This document shows positions 25,601 to 35,556 of a stretch of DNA of 64,000 bases, piece after piece. The notes below the pieces were generated by a model, which was not told the origin of the DNA, made no database searches, and saw nothing but the letters and a program-made list of their open reading frames with translations. Source of the stretch: Stictocephala bisonia. Its lineage: Eukaryota > Arthropoda > Insecta > Hemiptera > Membracidae. The stretch is from assembly GCA_035578905.1 (NCBI GenBank), contig JAQJVL010000147.1, positions 1,406,906-1,470,905 of the forward strand, in the 5' to 3' direction. Positions within the stretch are counted from its first letter, which is position 1. Every line of letters starts with the position of its first letter. The translations under genes and the position numbers were made by a program.

Positions 25601-28600
25601 ACAACATGCTAAAATTTCAATTTGAATCATATTTAGTATTTTTTATAATTTTTTACAGAAAAGGCTTACGAAGCACCAAAAATGGCATCTGTATTTTGGG
25701 AGTTAAACATTGTTGCTCTCTAGGGTTAAGTTACAATTTTAAAAATATAAAAATGGGAAAAATTACTGTCAAAGGTGCACTGTCAATTAAAATCCACATC
25801 CAATAACACTCTTGCACTCATATCCAGTCTAAGTCAATCAGTATTGTCTAAATTAATTAATTTAAGGAAAGCACATGTGTTAAGGAAACAGTCTTTAAAA
25901 GATTGTTAGTATCACATGACAATTTAATTCTATTTGAAGCTTTACTTCTTCTGTTGATTCTTTTATTTTAAATTTAAAATATGATTATTCTTTGGAACTT
26001 CAACAAAGTTTTTATTGCAGGTAAGCTTCGAAATGGCGTTACTTTTGAACACATCTTGGACGAAGTTAGAAGCAACCAAGAAAGTGCCCCAAGAACTTTG
26101 CTCCTGGACAAGAAGGACTTGCATAATTTGGTTCGTGACAACAACATTGCCTATTCAAAAAGGCGTCATGCTGAAGATGTAAATGCTGGAAATCCTGCCA
26201 GTTCAAAAAGGCATCACGCTGAAGATGTAAATGTTGAAAATCCTCATAAACTACTAAAGAAAGCCAACACAATCATAGATTTGCTAAGTAATAGGACTAA
26301 TTTAAGTGGTGAAAATTGTGTTTTAGTGGAAAAAAACCTTGATAAAATTATAAGTTTTTTGAAGAAAGTACCGTCAGACAGTAGGCCTGAATCGCAAGTG
26401 GTAGTAAACATTCATGCTGAAAATGACCACACATACTATATTAGTGGTAAGTAATTGTTATAATTTAGAAGCAGTTATAACAACACTCAAAAATCATTTT
26501 ATTACTTGTCTATATAGTTTACAATTTTCTTCCATTGTGTATATATATGAGGTACAGTCAAAAAGTTCCCAGAATCCGTGTCCAGAGACACACAGCGTGG
26601 TTGCAGGTGGTGCTACTCTTGAAGAAGGGATATCAGTAGTGTGAGTTTCACTCAGCCATCATTGTTCTACTGTGGAAACTGCTTTTCATGTATTTGCGTG
26701 TTTTGTATTGTTGCTCTTTGAAAATTGATTTAATGAACAGCGAAAAAACATTAAATTTTGTGTTTTGCTTCTAAAGTCATCTTCTATTAATTTAAGGGTA
26801 CGGAATTGAAGCGATGAAGAAAAGCCAAGTTTACGAATGACACAAATGATTTCGTAAAGGTTGCATACACACTGAAGATGACTCATGTTGGACTTTTTTT
26901 AACTGCAACCTCAGATGAAATATTGAGCGAGTTTGGCAAATTGTCCATGCAAACAGAAGAATGATGATTGATGAAGTAAATTTATCACTTGGCAGTGTCC
27001 TCACAACAATTCTTAGTAGCTCACAAGATCGGCCTCTCCTTTTTTTTTTAAAAAAAAAAGATGCCATTAGGAAGAAACAGCCTGAAAAATGGGCAGCAAA
27101 CAGTTGGATTTTGCTCATGACAATACCCCTGCACATCGATCCCTGTTAGTATGCATCTACCTAGTCAAGCTCTATGTTACCATGCTAAAACATCCTTACT
27201 ACTCGCCTGACCTTATGCCGGCCGATTTCTTGCTGTTTACACGCTGAAAACGTGATTAAAAGAAAACTATCTGCAGGTGCTGAAGCCGTTAGAAAAAATG
27301 TGACAAAATCATTGAAATACATTTAAAAAACAAGTGTCAGAAGTGTTTTGAACAACTGTATGATTGTTGGGACAAGTCTGTTGTTGCTGGAGGAGAGTAG
27401 TTTGAAAGGACAATGTTTGTATTGTCCAATAAATATATTTCCACCATTTCTGCGTAATTTTTGACCATACCTCGTTTGACCATATCATTCCACCTTTCCA
27501 TTACAATTGTTCTAATCAAATTCTAAATATAATAAAATATAACAGTATAAGTACATTACAAATTTGTAATTTAAAATGTGATAAAACGAAGCTAGAAATT
27601 GAATTGATTGATGAAATGTGAATGAAAGATATTGCACTCAAAATATGCTCAACTTATTTTATTTGAAAAACTTCATAAAATATATGAACAAAAATAATAT
27701 CCCTTACATCGATGGACTTGCCCTCGGGGTTTGACATTTCTATGATAAGCCTTTGATGAACCTTAGTATTTTATTATGACTTAGCTCTGGTATCATTTGA
27801 TGGTTAATTAACACATTGACTGCCAGCATAGATAATTTGTTGTGTCATTCTGACGCCGCCGTAGTAAAACTGTATGTCCGCCTGATGCCGGTTGCCTGCT
27901 CCCTTTTCACAATATGGTAGAAGGTGTATGGTTCCCTCCTCATTGTCGTTTACGATTCCCAGGTGAACAACTTGCTGACCCTGCAGACTTAGACTAGGAA
28001 CTCTCTGTTGGCATCCACGAAAGCCTTCATTTGCGTAGTGTACTCGTTGATGATCTCCGTAATATAGCCATTGTATATGGAGTATAGTCTATAGCCGTCA
28101 TAGGCCTTCTTCAGAAAGTTGGTTTGCACTTACTTTTGTTGAGATATCCGTCCAAAATCTCAATATTTACATCAGTTTCCGTTTTATTCTCTTCTACTCT
28201 TGTCATCACCTCTTCGACCCACCATCGTAGGACGGGTTTACAGATGGTCTTCCGCTTGTTGGTCGAACGCCGTCTGAATACCCGAAGGTTTACTTCGCCA
28301 CTTTCTTCTCGAACACAGCCGGCAGTTCTCTGTCGTACATGCTGGCCAACGGGTAGTTCTAGCACACTAGCTTGTTCTTCTTGCCGGTCATCTGTTCATT
28401 TTATCTATCCCGATATGGTAGATGGTTGACATTGCATGGCCCCTTCTTCATTGTCGTCATTTACGATTCCCAGGCACATCCAGACGAACAGCTCGCTGGC
28501 CCTGCAGACTTCAGCGAGGAACTCTGTTAGCATCCACAAAAGCCTTCATTTGTGTAGCATACTTGTAGACGGTCTCCGTGATGCCGCCATTGTATATGGT

Positions 28601-29459
28601 GTATCGCTTGTCACCGCCGTAGACGTTCTTCAGAAACTTGGTAAGTGTTGCGATCGCACTCATCTCGTCACCAAGATGAGACGTCCTGGTTGGTGCGAAC
28701 AACATGTTCTTCAGCACGTCGTCGAATGTGTTGGGCCTGAGTTGGTAGCGGTCATACAGTGTTCACACGTTCACCATTGCAGTTTTGTTCACCAGCCTGT
28801 GGAACAGTGATTCCGTGTCCATGGAGAATTTGGTCAGGTAGGTGGATATGTCTTCGCCATCCAACTGAGTACTCCAATTGGGATTGATGATCATTTAAAA
28901 GTTATCTGTATTCCTGTCCATGTACAGGTAGTAACATCATAACAAATAAACATTCTTTATTCATTTACTACTTGGCGCCATTTAATTTATTATGATATTC
29001 AACATTTCTGGTGTCAGAAGTGAAGATGGCACATACTATGCATTATAATATATGGATTAAATTGTAATGCATAGTATATTTCGAAATCTATTAGTATTGT
29101 TTTGGAACTTGTTGCAGGATATTGCATTTGCAATTTTGTTCTTTTAAATAACAGTGTGCAAAAGAAAAAATTGCAAATGTCCTGAGCCTAGCAACAGTGT
29201 CACAAGAGGACCAGTCTCCCTTATGAAGGACAGGGTCTCCCCGAGTGTAGTCCTTCTGATATCCTCTTGTTCCGGAAAAGCAGTATCCAGAGACTTGTGC
29301 CTAAGAGATGAAAGAGCTCCCGACTTTGTGAATAGAATTTTAGATGAGGCTGCGTCCAGTAAACCAATAAACATTAGCAGACATCAAGAGAAAGACGATA
29401 GTGAACTATTGTATAGTATTAGTAATATTCTTTCCGTACATTTGGATGTAAAGTGTTAA
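16345..29459 (+). CDS. Two-C2H2-finger nuclear-type protein, four exons, 445 aa
   Basis: Exons 16345-16615, 23225-23560, 26021-26446 and 29155-29459 join in one frame of 446 codons including TAA. All three introns are phase 1 with GT-AG borders. Residues ~11-33 and ~50-76 are C2H2 fingers; residues ~92-200 form a basic domain with conserved-looking C/H positions (CPDGSRK, CHRLYRP, SQGSKKVTKSCPS, HYGHT); then an acidic/helical middle with a duplicated unit (KRRHAEDVNAGNP / KRHHAEDVNVENP) and a C-terminal exon starting CKRKNCKCPE. I recall this layout in a lineage-expanded insect family, often with a MULE-type transposase downstream, which is absent here. Its function is unknown; nuclear DNA binding is inference. 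A 5' UTR exon may precede 16345. Confidence 0.75.
16831..17028. mobile_element. Isolated piggyBac-like left end
   Basis: After TTAA at 16827-16830 comes CACTTTGCACTCCGACGTCT then a palindromic GTCTGATAAACCAGAC word. This closely parallels the 12669 element (CCCTTTGACCGCC, GTCCGAT..ATCGGAC) and the right end of the 49313 element (CCCTTTGCACTC). I did not find its partner end, so this may be a truncated element or the left edge of a large element containing the repeats to about 20330. Confidence 0.45.
16986..20330 (+). repeat. Tandem ~0.5-kb repeat units, interrupted by a TTAA element
   Basis: Unit 1 runs from about 16986 to 17440 and resumes at 19562; unit 2 runs from about 19575 to 20330. 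Shared blocks: TAAATGGTATTTTAATC, TGCGCTGAATA, ATGGAAAAACTACTTTC, CCATCACGGA-GGCCAAAC, AATTTAACACAAATTACGAA, AAGTTAGGTTATGTTTGGTT. The same units occur twice inside 57746-60308. No coding content; the frame at 20068 is part of the repeat. Confidence 0.75.
17441..19561. mobile_element. TTAA-flanked 2.1-kb piggyBac-like nonautonomous element
   Basis: TTAA at 17437-17440 and 19562-19565. Inverted ends: CCCTGGATCGTGATATGG left, CCCTACATCGTGAGTAATGG right. Two subterminal GAGCATAATTTATGCT palindromes follow the left end. The surrounding repeat unit, uninterrupted at 19912 (GAATTTAACACAAATTACGA is close), gives the empty site. Interior 17550-19480 is AT-rich with no transposase frame. The small element at 25418-25725 shares internal phrases (CATCAAGCAAGCA..ACAAA, AAGGCTTGCGAAGC) and looks like a deletion relative. 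Confidence 0.8.
20345..20590 (+). repeat. SINE, 3' part
   Basis: Begins near a B-box-like AGTTCGATCCC and shares the tail found in the copies at 22440 and 30605: GGGCTATTAATTAATGACAC, GACTACATTCGCTCATCTAC, CCATATCTTGACGATCGGCG, TCTTAAGAATAAATAAATAA. It ends in a short A/T-rich tandem tail. Confidence 0.65.
20590..21615 (-). mobile_element. 5'-truncated non-LTR retrotransposon (RT C-terminus and 3' end)
   Basis: - strand order: a decayed catalytic box ADLILYTDDTTAI near 21575; FLGITFDQNLNWKLYLESV near 21340; PSLYIFKCILFVK, HRLSLFQSCPTYMGGKFFNR then LPHEIKS and FYSVKEF near 20770; then a 3' UTR with CAATAAAGCAATTTGAATTT near 20600. This is a CR1/Jockey-like RT tail, frameshifted and dead. It lies in intron 1 of the zinc-finger gene, directly next to the SINE. 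Confidence 0.8.
21616..22439. other. No recognisable feature
   Basis: Intronic sequence; no motif-bearing frame, no TIR pair and no tandem repeat identified. Confidence 0.6.
22440..22905 (-). repeat. tRNA-derived SINE, near full length
   Basis: Read on the - strand it starts near 22900 with a Pol III A-box-like TGGCGCAGTGCTG, followed by GGTTTCATGCTCGGTTC (possible B box), a body including GTGGTTCGGATTCCACG, and the tail ATCTCTACGATCGGCGTCTT then ATGAATAATGAATGAATC. It is the longest of the family's copies here and lies in intron 1 of the zinc-finger gene. Confidence 0.7.
23225..23560 (+). CDS. Zinc-finger gene exon 2
   Basis: Acceptor TTTTCAG at 23224; the joined codon gives ..NEHDFLDWKYEVQRETS. 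Encodes the basic Cys/His domain (KTCPDGSRKLYLVCHRLYRP, KVTKSCPSRIEVVY, WTNHYGHTRDLY). Donor GCAA|GTAAGT. The pattern resembles FLYWCH/MULE-associated zinc-binding domains. Confidence 0.8.
23667..23836. repeat. Minisatellite (33-37 bp unit) followed by (TA)n
   Basis: About four units of TCAATA-CACTGTACGTGTATGGGTGGG type, differing in GGGC/GGGT counts, directly after zinc-finger gene exon 2, ending in a run of TA at 23814-23836. The open frames across it are repeat translations. Confidence 0.85.
24369..24491. repeat. 41-bp tandem repeat, three units
   Basis: ATTGATTA starts recur at 24369, 24410, 24451 and 24492, exactly 41 bp apart; the unit contains CACCTATTAGGTAACACTAG then AGCAAGGTTTCAT. 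The rest of 23840-25413 shows nothing recognisable. Confidence 0.9.
25418..25725. mobile_element. TTAA-flanked 308-bp piggyBac-like MITE
   Basis: TTAA at 25414-25417 and 25726-25729; ends CCCTAGATGG left, CCCTAGAGAG right inverted. Left subterminal GAGCATACCATATGCT palindrome matches the style of the 17441 element; interior phrases are shared with that element. Lies in intron 2 of the zinc-finger gene. Confidence 0.75.
26021..26446 (+). CDS. Zinc-finger gene exon 3
   Basis: Acceptor TTATTGCAG at 26020. Reads SKLRNGVTFEHILDEVRSN, LLDKKDLHNLVRDNNIAYSK, a tandem KRRHAEDVN/KRHHAEDVN pair (about 26160-26240), a helical stretch IIDLLSN...NLDKIISFLKK and HAENDHTYYIS. Donor AGTG|GTAAGT. The LTKKDLxNI-like segment is shared with MULE-linked proteins (recollection). 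Confidence 0.8.
26548..27478 (+). mobile_element. mariner remnant
   Basis: Inverted ends GAGGTACAGTCAAAAAGTTC and (right, inverted) GAGGTATGGTCAAAAATTAC. Degenerate + strand transposase: ..IDEVNLSLGSVLTTIL near 26970, DNTPAHRSLL near 27120 after a frameshift, HPYYSPDLMPADFLLF near 27190 (the second and third Asp region of a DD34D enzyme). Multiple shifts and stops. It sits in intron 3 of the zinc-finger gene, 100 bp after exon 3. Confidence 0.85.
27811..28920 (-). pseudogene. Duplicated, GC-richer block of broken coding sequence, origin unknown
   Basis: Against an AT-rich background this block is GC-richer and reads on the - strand as long coding stretches joined across stops and frameshifts, e.g. 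DDVLKNMLFAPTRTSH, YTIYNGGITETVY and MKAFVDANRE. A diverged second copy of the last part lies at about 27930-28130 (FLKKAYDGYRLYSIYNGYIT), about 510 bp from the first at 28440-28645. I do not recognise the protein. Lacking any retrotransposon motif, it may be a decayed captured gene or an endogenous viral fragment (inference). A TTAACACATTGACTGCCAGC word at 27811 resembles a piggyBac-like end. Confidence 0.45.
29155..29459 (+). CDS. Zinc-finger gene terminal exon
   Basis: Acceptor AAATAACAG at 29154 in the matching phase. Encodes VCKRKNCKCPEPSNS (a CxxxxCxC cluster), a Ser/Val-rich middle and EKDDSELLYSISNILSVHL ending DVKC-stop. Phase and coding quality support the join; RNA evidence would confirm it. 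Confidence 0.65.
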
Positions 29460-30600
29460 TCTATTCTCGTATGCAGCAGATGATTGGGTTTGGAGGAAGG
29501 GCTCTGTGTTGGGAGTAGAATTGATCATTTCACCATAATTTCATTGTAGAGAGTTGTAAAATGGGAAGATATATGTTAAAGATTAAAAGTAGGATGGGAC
29601 ATAATAGTGTTTGACATTTACATGGTAATATTGCTAATGTGAATTAAGGGGTTCTATAGATGATTCAGATTTTTTAGGATTAGTTCAGTTATAAGTTAGT
29701 AAATTATTGATTGTGTGAATACTTTGGATATTGTTTGATGATTTAATTAGCCATTTAAATTGTGTGCCATTGCAACTGGGTTTGAGTTATCAGGCTTGTA
29801 TGAATTATTATTATGGGTCTATCTCCTCTAACTTACAAAGATTGTAAGCTGTTAGAAATAAGTATTTTAGTGACGGGGTAATGCATAATAAGCGTGTTTA
29901 TTTAGTAACTGCATTTTACAAAGGTGATACAACTTTAGTATGTACAGTAAGTTAAGACATTTTATATATGTGGCAAGGGGACTTTTCTTATTTAAGTATA
30001 AATTTAAACATATATGAGATCCTTGTGAAAATTGTGGAGGAAAACACTGATATTAGGAAGATTCATATGACGCAGAAGTATTTGTGTATAGCCTTGGTAT
30101 GTGAGACGCCATTCGGTTTGACATCCAGCGGACAGGCGGTGGCAACCCTTAGAGAGGAATAATTTGTTCATTCACTACTTGATACCCTTTCATTTATCTT
30201 GACATACAAAAATTTTATCGTCTGTAATTTTTAAAGTTGTTAAATTGTAAGACTACGAAAATCTAAAACCATTATCATAATAATTTGCACTGCATCAGTT
30301 ATCAAAATGAAATGAACATTTGCCATATGTAACTTGTTATCTGATTTCTTCAGCAAAATATAAGCTATTAGTTTATTGAATTTAAGAGGGAACAGGTGTA
30401 GACGAACCTTAAAGCAGATTGAACTTACCACAACAATCTGAGTAAGATTGTAAAACTGTTACATATGTACACACAGAGTGGATGTTCATAAAAACCTCTT
30501 CAAGACTTAGGGATATGATTAAATACACAAAAAATAAGAAAAACGTTCCAGTAAACATATGTCCTAAAATACTGTATTCCATCTGTCTTGTCAGCCTGAA
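29460..30600. other. 3' flank of the zinc-finger gene
   Basis: AT-rich sequence following the stop codon, presumably including its 3' UTR. No convincing gene; the frame at 29968-30162 lacks recognisable motifs. Confidence 0.5.
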
Positions 30601-30604
30601 TGTG

Positions 30605-30990
30605 TTTTTTTATATAGTTTATTCATTATTAAGACACCGATCGTCATGATATGGGCAAATATGAGGGGCGAATGAGTGTAGATGAACAAGTTAGTCATTT
30701 TGCTAAGGTTAACTGTTCCTCAGAAAGAGCAATTTATTATTATGCCAGTAGCTAGGGCAACTAAAGGACCCACAGTTTTTAATGGAATCCAAACTACGTA
30801 GTGTTGGTCGGATTTTCAGCTGCCTGACACTCAGTTCTCTTCCCTACACAAGATCTGAACTTTGACTACCACCCAACATGGACACCCCAGACCTCTCTAG
30901 TAGTGCCCATGTCGATAGCAATCATTGAGCAGACACCACGTCAGTGTTAAGAGGACCGGGCATGTAGCTGTGTTACAACACTGCGCCATC
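30605..30990 (-). repeat. tRNA-derived SINE, second long copy
   Basis: - strand reading has TGGCGCAGTGTTGTAACACA near 30985, CGGTCCTCTTAACACTG, AACACTACGTAGTTTGGATT and the tail CATGACGATCGGTGTCTTAA then TAATGAATAAAC. Clearly the family of 22440-22905, diverged. 31000-31550 beyond it shows nothing recognisable. Confidence 0.7.
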
Positions 30991-31549
30991 AGTTATCACA
31001 TCTTAATAATCCCTCAAGCTATTATCTTCATTTTTGGTACATGGAAAAAATTAATTTACTAAAAGGTGGTTTAAATATTGTTCATATCAGATAATTAATA
31101 ACTGAAGAGTTGTAAATTTTGTAATTGCCAGTACAGTATATGCTAATGTTGTGGCAATTTTATCACATTTTTGTAGGTTTGTTAATTAAAATTCATCGAC
31201 AAGGATGGCCCACATTTTGAACAGTTCCTGTAGTACTATAATTATTTCTGGTGGTAATAAATCAAATAATATTATAGTTCAAATGTAATTTAATTGTACA
31301 TTAAATATTAAAACTTATTATCGCTTATTGTATATGTCATTTGTTTCAACAATGACTATTTCTTCAACAGATTACTTTCAAAAAGTTTTATCTTTTTAAA
31401 AATCCATCGTGTTAAAAAAATACTAATATTTTGTCTTTTGAATAGTCCTGCAGTTTTAAATATGACCGATTGGTAACGTAAAACTTTTTTTTTATTTTCC
31501 TGTAATTACTCATATCCCGAAGTCTTGTGAAGGAACTTTTACAAACACC

Positions 31550-31552
<3 letters not shown>

Positions 31553-31625
<73 letters not shown>

Positions 31626-31857
31626 AAGTTAAAAATTAGGGCTACTTACGTATTTTAGGATGTAAAAAAAAAAAAAAAAAAAAAACTGAGTACCCTTATA
31701 TTTTTTATTAATACTCAATACACAACATGTTTCAACTTTTTGGTCATTTTCAAGTCAAAATTGAAAATGACCAAAAAGTTGAAACATGTTGTGTATTGAG
31801 TATTAATAAAAAATATAAGGGTACTCAGTTTTTTTTTTTTTAATTTTATTACATCCT

Positions 31858-31907
<50 letters not shown>
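31553..31907. repeat. Perfect palindrome (68-bp arms) between (TA)n tracts
   Basis: Arms 31686-31753 and 31761-31828 are exact reverse complements around a 7-base spacer GTCAAAA. Beyond the arms come a long A run (to 31685) facing a T run (31829 on), then TTTTAGGATGT facing ACATCCTAAAA. TA dinucleotide tracts flank at about 31553-31626 and 31861-31907. The right arm contains GAAAATGACC..GTTGAAACATGT, the style of Penelope-like element tails, so it may be two such ends head to head (inference). Confidence 0.9.
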
Positions 31908-31908
<1 letters not shown>

Positions 31909-32740
31909 CCTGCTTTATCTGTGCTACACTATAGAGGAAATCCAACTATTTTCATTTCATCAAAGCTCTTTAACATTCATTATAATCTTTCCCCAACCAT
32001 AAATTACAATTTTTTCTAATTCTTTTTACGTTAGCTTTCAAACTCAGCTTTAATTCTTGTATAATTTTGTATATAAATGTGTGTCTATATCATCAATGTA
32101 TATAGGTCTATTATTTAAAGTGTTGACACATTTTTCCTCTTATTGTAAAATTTGTAATTGTTATCTGGTATTGTGTAAATATTATGTTTTTTACAATATG
32201 AATAAACTTCTTATGTTTAATATATTATGTTATTAAACTTCCCAAATTCCGAAGGTTTTCAAAATATTGGGTGTGACTGACGTATACAGGAAAGTTGTAC
32301 ATGGATTTTTACTTTTAAAAGTAGTGTGAAAAACAGAGTATAGAGTGATGACAGCAACAGGAGAACAACAATGAGATATCGTTTGGCATTGGTTAAATCA
32401 GTGGTAGCTTCAAATGATTGTTAAGCCTTTCTTTGGAACGAGGATTGATTGAATCAATCATGTCAGTCTTACTAGGCTATTATCTCTGAACTTTCGCAAC
32501 TAGATAACATATTAAATAGCATGCATGGACATTCTATGTACTCTACGACTTACTTTTGATTTCAAGAATGTTATAACGTAAACTTAAATACATCATATTT
32601 ACACTGGATGATGTCAGCAGTACATATGTTAATGCATCAGCCAATAGACAATAAAGTTTATGCGTCATTAGAAGAATACATTATTTACATGGACTTGTCA
32701 ATAAATTAAAAATACAATTAATTGTTCCTTATTAGTAACT

Positions 32741-33434
32741 AGCTGTTTACCTGTGCCATGCAACGGGATTAACATAAAAAAAAAAACAGTAATATTTTAG
32801 TTTATTTATAGTTGCTTCATGTGCCAACCCCGTCACTCGGTACGCTTGTGAGGGAAGCTTGGCCTGCGGTCTCACCTGGGAACTCTGCCTTTAGCCCCTT
32901 TGTGCAATGTGGCCTCGCCAGGACACTGTTTTAGGCCCTATTGTGGAACTCGGGCAGTGGCCTCGTGGGGAAGCTTGGTAAGACACTGTGCAGCCCCATT
33001 TGTGGATCCTGGCCTGCGGCCTGGTGAGGAAGCTGGGACCGTATCTTGGGCTGTATCACAATGAATTTTGGTTTTTGGGGTAGTGGTGTCCACAATCAGT
33101 CTTTTCTAAAATGTGATGTTATATTAGGAATCAAAAGAAAACCTTTAACTTGATACTCCACTTCGTTGTTTTTTCGAACAGTTTTTTATTTCATTTATTT
33201 TTTTTAACAGCTGATGATTAATTACATTAATCAAATAACTCCATAAGAATAACATTGAAACTTTAAAGGCCAGTGGGGTGGAGCCCTAGAGTCGGATGTG
33301 AATAAACCTCACCAGAAACCCTCTTGGGAGTGAACTCTACAACTTCCTTAAGTTTCGTGACATTCCAATGAGTGGTTTGGTAATGCATAAAGGACAAACA
33401 CACATACATTCATTTTTATATATGTAGACTAGGG
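32741..33434 (+). mobile_element. SINE-like / RTE-tail-type repeat, copy 1
   Basis: Starts ACTAGCTGTTTACCTGTGCC and ends ACATTCATTTTTATATATGT then AGACTAG, the start and end phrases of a very common class of short insect retroposons mobilised by RTE-type elements (recollection). The interior 32815-33180 has an unusual GC-rich run with repeated TGGCCTGCGG, GGGAAGCTTGG and CACTG words. No ORF. 31910-32740 before it shows nothing recognisable. Confidence 0.55.
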
Positions 33435-33775
33435 GACACCCCAGCACGCTTTGTGTGCCAACCCCGTCACCCGCTACTCTCATAGGGGAAGCTCAGCCTG
33501 TGGCCTCACCTGAGAACTCTACCTTTATTTAGCCTCTTAAAGCAACTTGGTCTGCGGCCTTGTGGGGAAGCTCAACCTCGCCAAGACACTCTGTACAGCC
33601 CCATTTGTGGAACTCGACCTCGCTGAGTCAATTGGACTGTATCATAATGAATTGTGGTTTTGGGACAGTGGAGCTCATAGACTTAGTCTTTTATAAAATA
33701 TGATGGTATATTAAGAATCAAGAGGGAAATTTAACTTGATACTCCATTTCGTTGTGTTAGTTTAACATTTCTCAT
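33435..33775 (+). repeat. Second copy of the 32.8-kb repeat interior
   Basis: Begins TGTGCCAACCCCGTCACCCG and follows 32815-33180 closely through ACTGTATCATAATGAATT and TTAACTTGATACTCCA. The copies lie about 620 bp apart as direct repeats. 33780-34760 then shows no recognisable feature. Confidence 0.75.
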
Positions 33776-34769
33776 TTTATGGTTTAAGGGCATACTTTTG
33801 ATTTTCAAGGGGCAGAGCCAATAAATGATGTCTCTTCCTAAATATAATTGTGTATTGAGACTTACCTGTAGTATGATATCTCACTTGGCCGTTTTATTTT
33901 AGTACTGTGGTACTTATGAAGCTGCTGTTGATTTGAAAGCTAAGTTACCTAAAATAATATCATATACTGAAAGTATGCCTTCTAAGCCTACTTATAACGA
34001 GGCATAAAGGCTACTTTTCTACTAAAAACTTTGGAGTAAAGTCTGTGAATATATGGTTAAATTAATATTTCCTTTCGTAAGATGTGCTTTAAGAAAGAAA
34101 TTTCCAAACTATTTCAACAACAATCCATTACTACAATTTAAAAAAGTTTTTTTTTTTTAATACCAAATTTGCTATCTAATTCTGTCTCTTAAAAAACTAG
34201 AGTAATTTAAATTGCTAACTTAGATGAAGAGTTCATATTTCATTTTACAAATTAATCTGAACGGATCATACAGAAATTTATTCGTTTTGAGGTAGAATGG
34301 CATTCTGCGTGACAATCAGAATAAGGAAACTCAACATTTCTTTATTCACAAAAGGTTGAAATAACTGCATAATAGCGTCAGTACCGTATTACATTCGAAT
34401 CATTCGCTGATTATAATTAACAATAGGATCATTCTGAAAATGTGCAAATAAAGTAATCTTTAATATTGTTACTTACTGGTAAAAAAAAATAATAATAAAA
34501 AACTGATGATTTACTACATTACGGTTTAATGATACTAAGCTGTCGGGCACGACGTGAATTCCCTGACTCTGTAAGGGCACCTTTTAGTAATGAATGTTTT
34601 TACCCTATTGCCGAAACGTTTCCCGTCGCTTTCAATCTTAAATTCGTCCGGCAGTTAGTTGAAAAGATTGATTCCATTGTAATTAGGTGTTTTTCAAGAA
34701 AGATATGTGAGGTTTGGTTTAGTTTAGACAGTGAATGGTCGGGTAGAAAACTACCTGTGTGTTATATTT

Positions 34770-35185
34770 AGCGCATGTAGGAGTTTCAGCGGTAGAGACA
34801 CCAATTCCAAGTCATAGAACTGCCGCATTTGAGCAGCTGCCACCACACGTTGGTGTCAAATTAATCAACAGCCTCCCTGAATACATAAACAAGTTTAAAA
34901 ATCAAAATCAATTAAAGCGCTTTTTAGTGCTGAATGCGTTTTTCTCGGTTGAGGAGTTCTTGGACAACAGCTGGGAAATTGAATCGGGACCTAATTCATG
35001 AATGTCCGAGTCTGCAGTTTGAATGGAATGATGTCTGTCCATAAGTGTATGTATGAGTGTGGGAGATAATGATTAGCCAGGTATTTCCAAGTGACAATGT
35101 ATAAGTCCCCACTTTTATTTTATTGTGACTTTCGCAATATAATTGAACAATTATTTACTGCAATAAAGATATTCTATTCTAGAGA
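34770..35185 (+). mobile_element. 3' end of a non-LTR retrotransposon
   Basis: The + frame TIPSHRTAAFEQLPPHVGVK-like (seen as PSHRTAAFEQLPPHVGVKLI) then NSLPEYINKF, LKRFLVLNAFFSVEEFLD is the RT C-terminal tail of CR1/Jockey-like elements. A 3' UTR follows, ending GCAATAAAGATATTCTATTC near 35180. Strongly 5'-truncated. Confidence 0.8.
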
Positions 35186-35272
35186 AGAATCTTTCTACCG
35201 CTGAGCTGATTAGCTTCACGGGCGTCACTAACGTCCGCCTTCAAATGTCCAACTTCCGCAACTGTGTTTAGT

Positions 35273-35299
35273 AAAAAAAAAAAAAAAAAAAAAAAAAAA
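35273..35299 (+). repeat. Poly(A) tract
   Basis: A run of about 27 A. It may be the tail of a further retroposed scrap ending AACTGTGTTTAGT, but no element is recognisable upstream. Confidence 0.6.
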
Positions 35300-35554
35300 C
35301 TAAGGAACTGTACAAGTTTGTTTATTGTTTACATTATTATTCACTGTGTTATTGATAATATTTATTTTTTTTTTTTTACACTTTTATTTCTGGATCAATA
35401 TTTTACATATTATACACAGAAAATGTAACAGGTGGAATAATAACATTATCGGGTTCGCTCATTTATGAGTCACCCTGTAACATGAATATATTAAATATAT
35501 TAATAACATGAATCAGTAAACAAAAAATATATATAACATATTTAAGTAAGTTAA

Positions 35555-35556
<2 letters not shown>

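Noticed and set aside
34529..34771. 80-residue + strand frame as a gene
   Set aside because: No recognisable motif, no splice or codon support; it ends where the retrotransposon tail frame begins.
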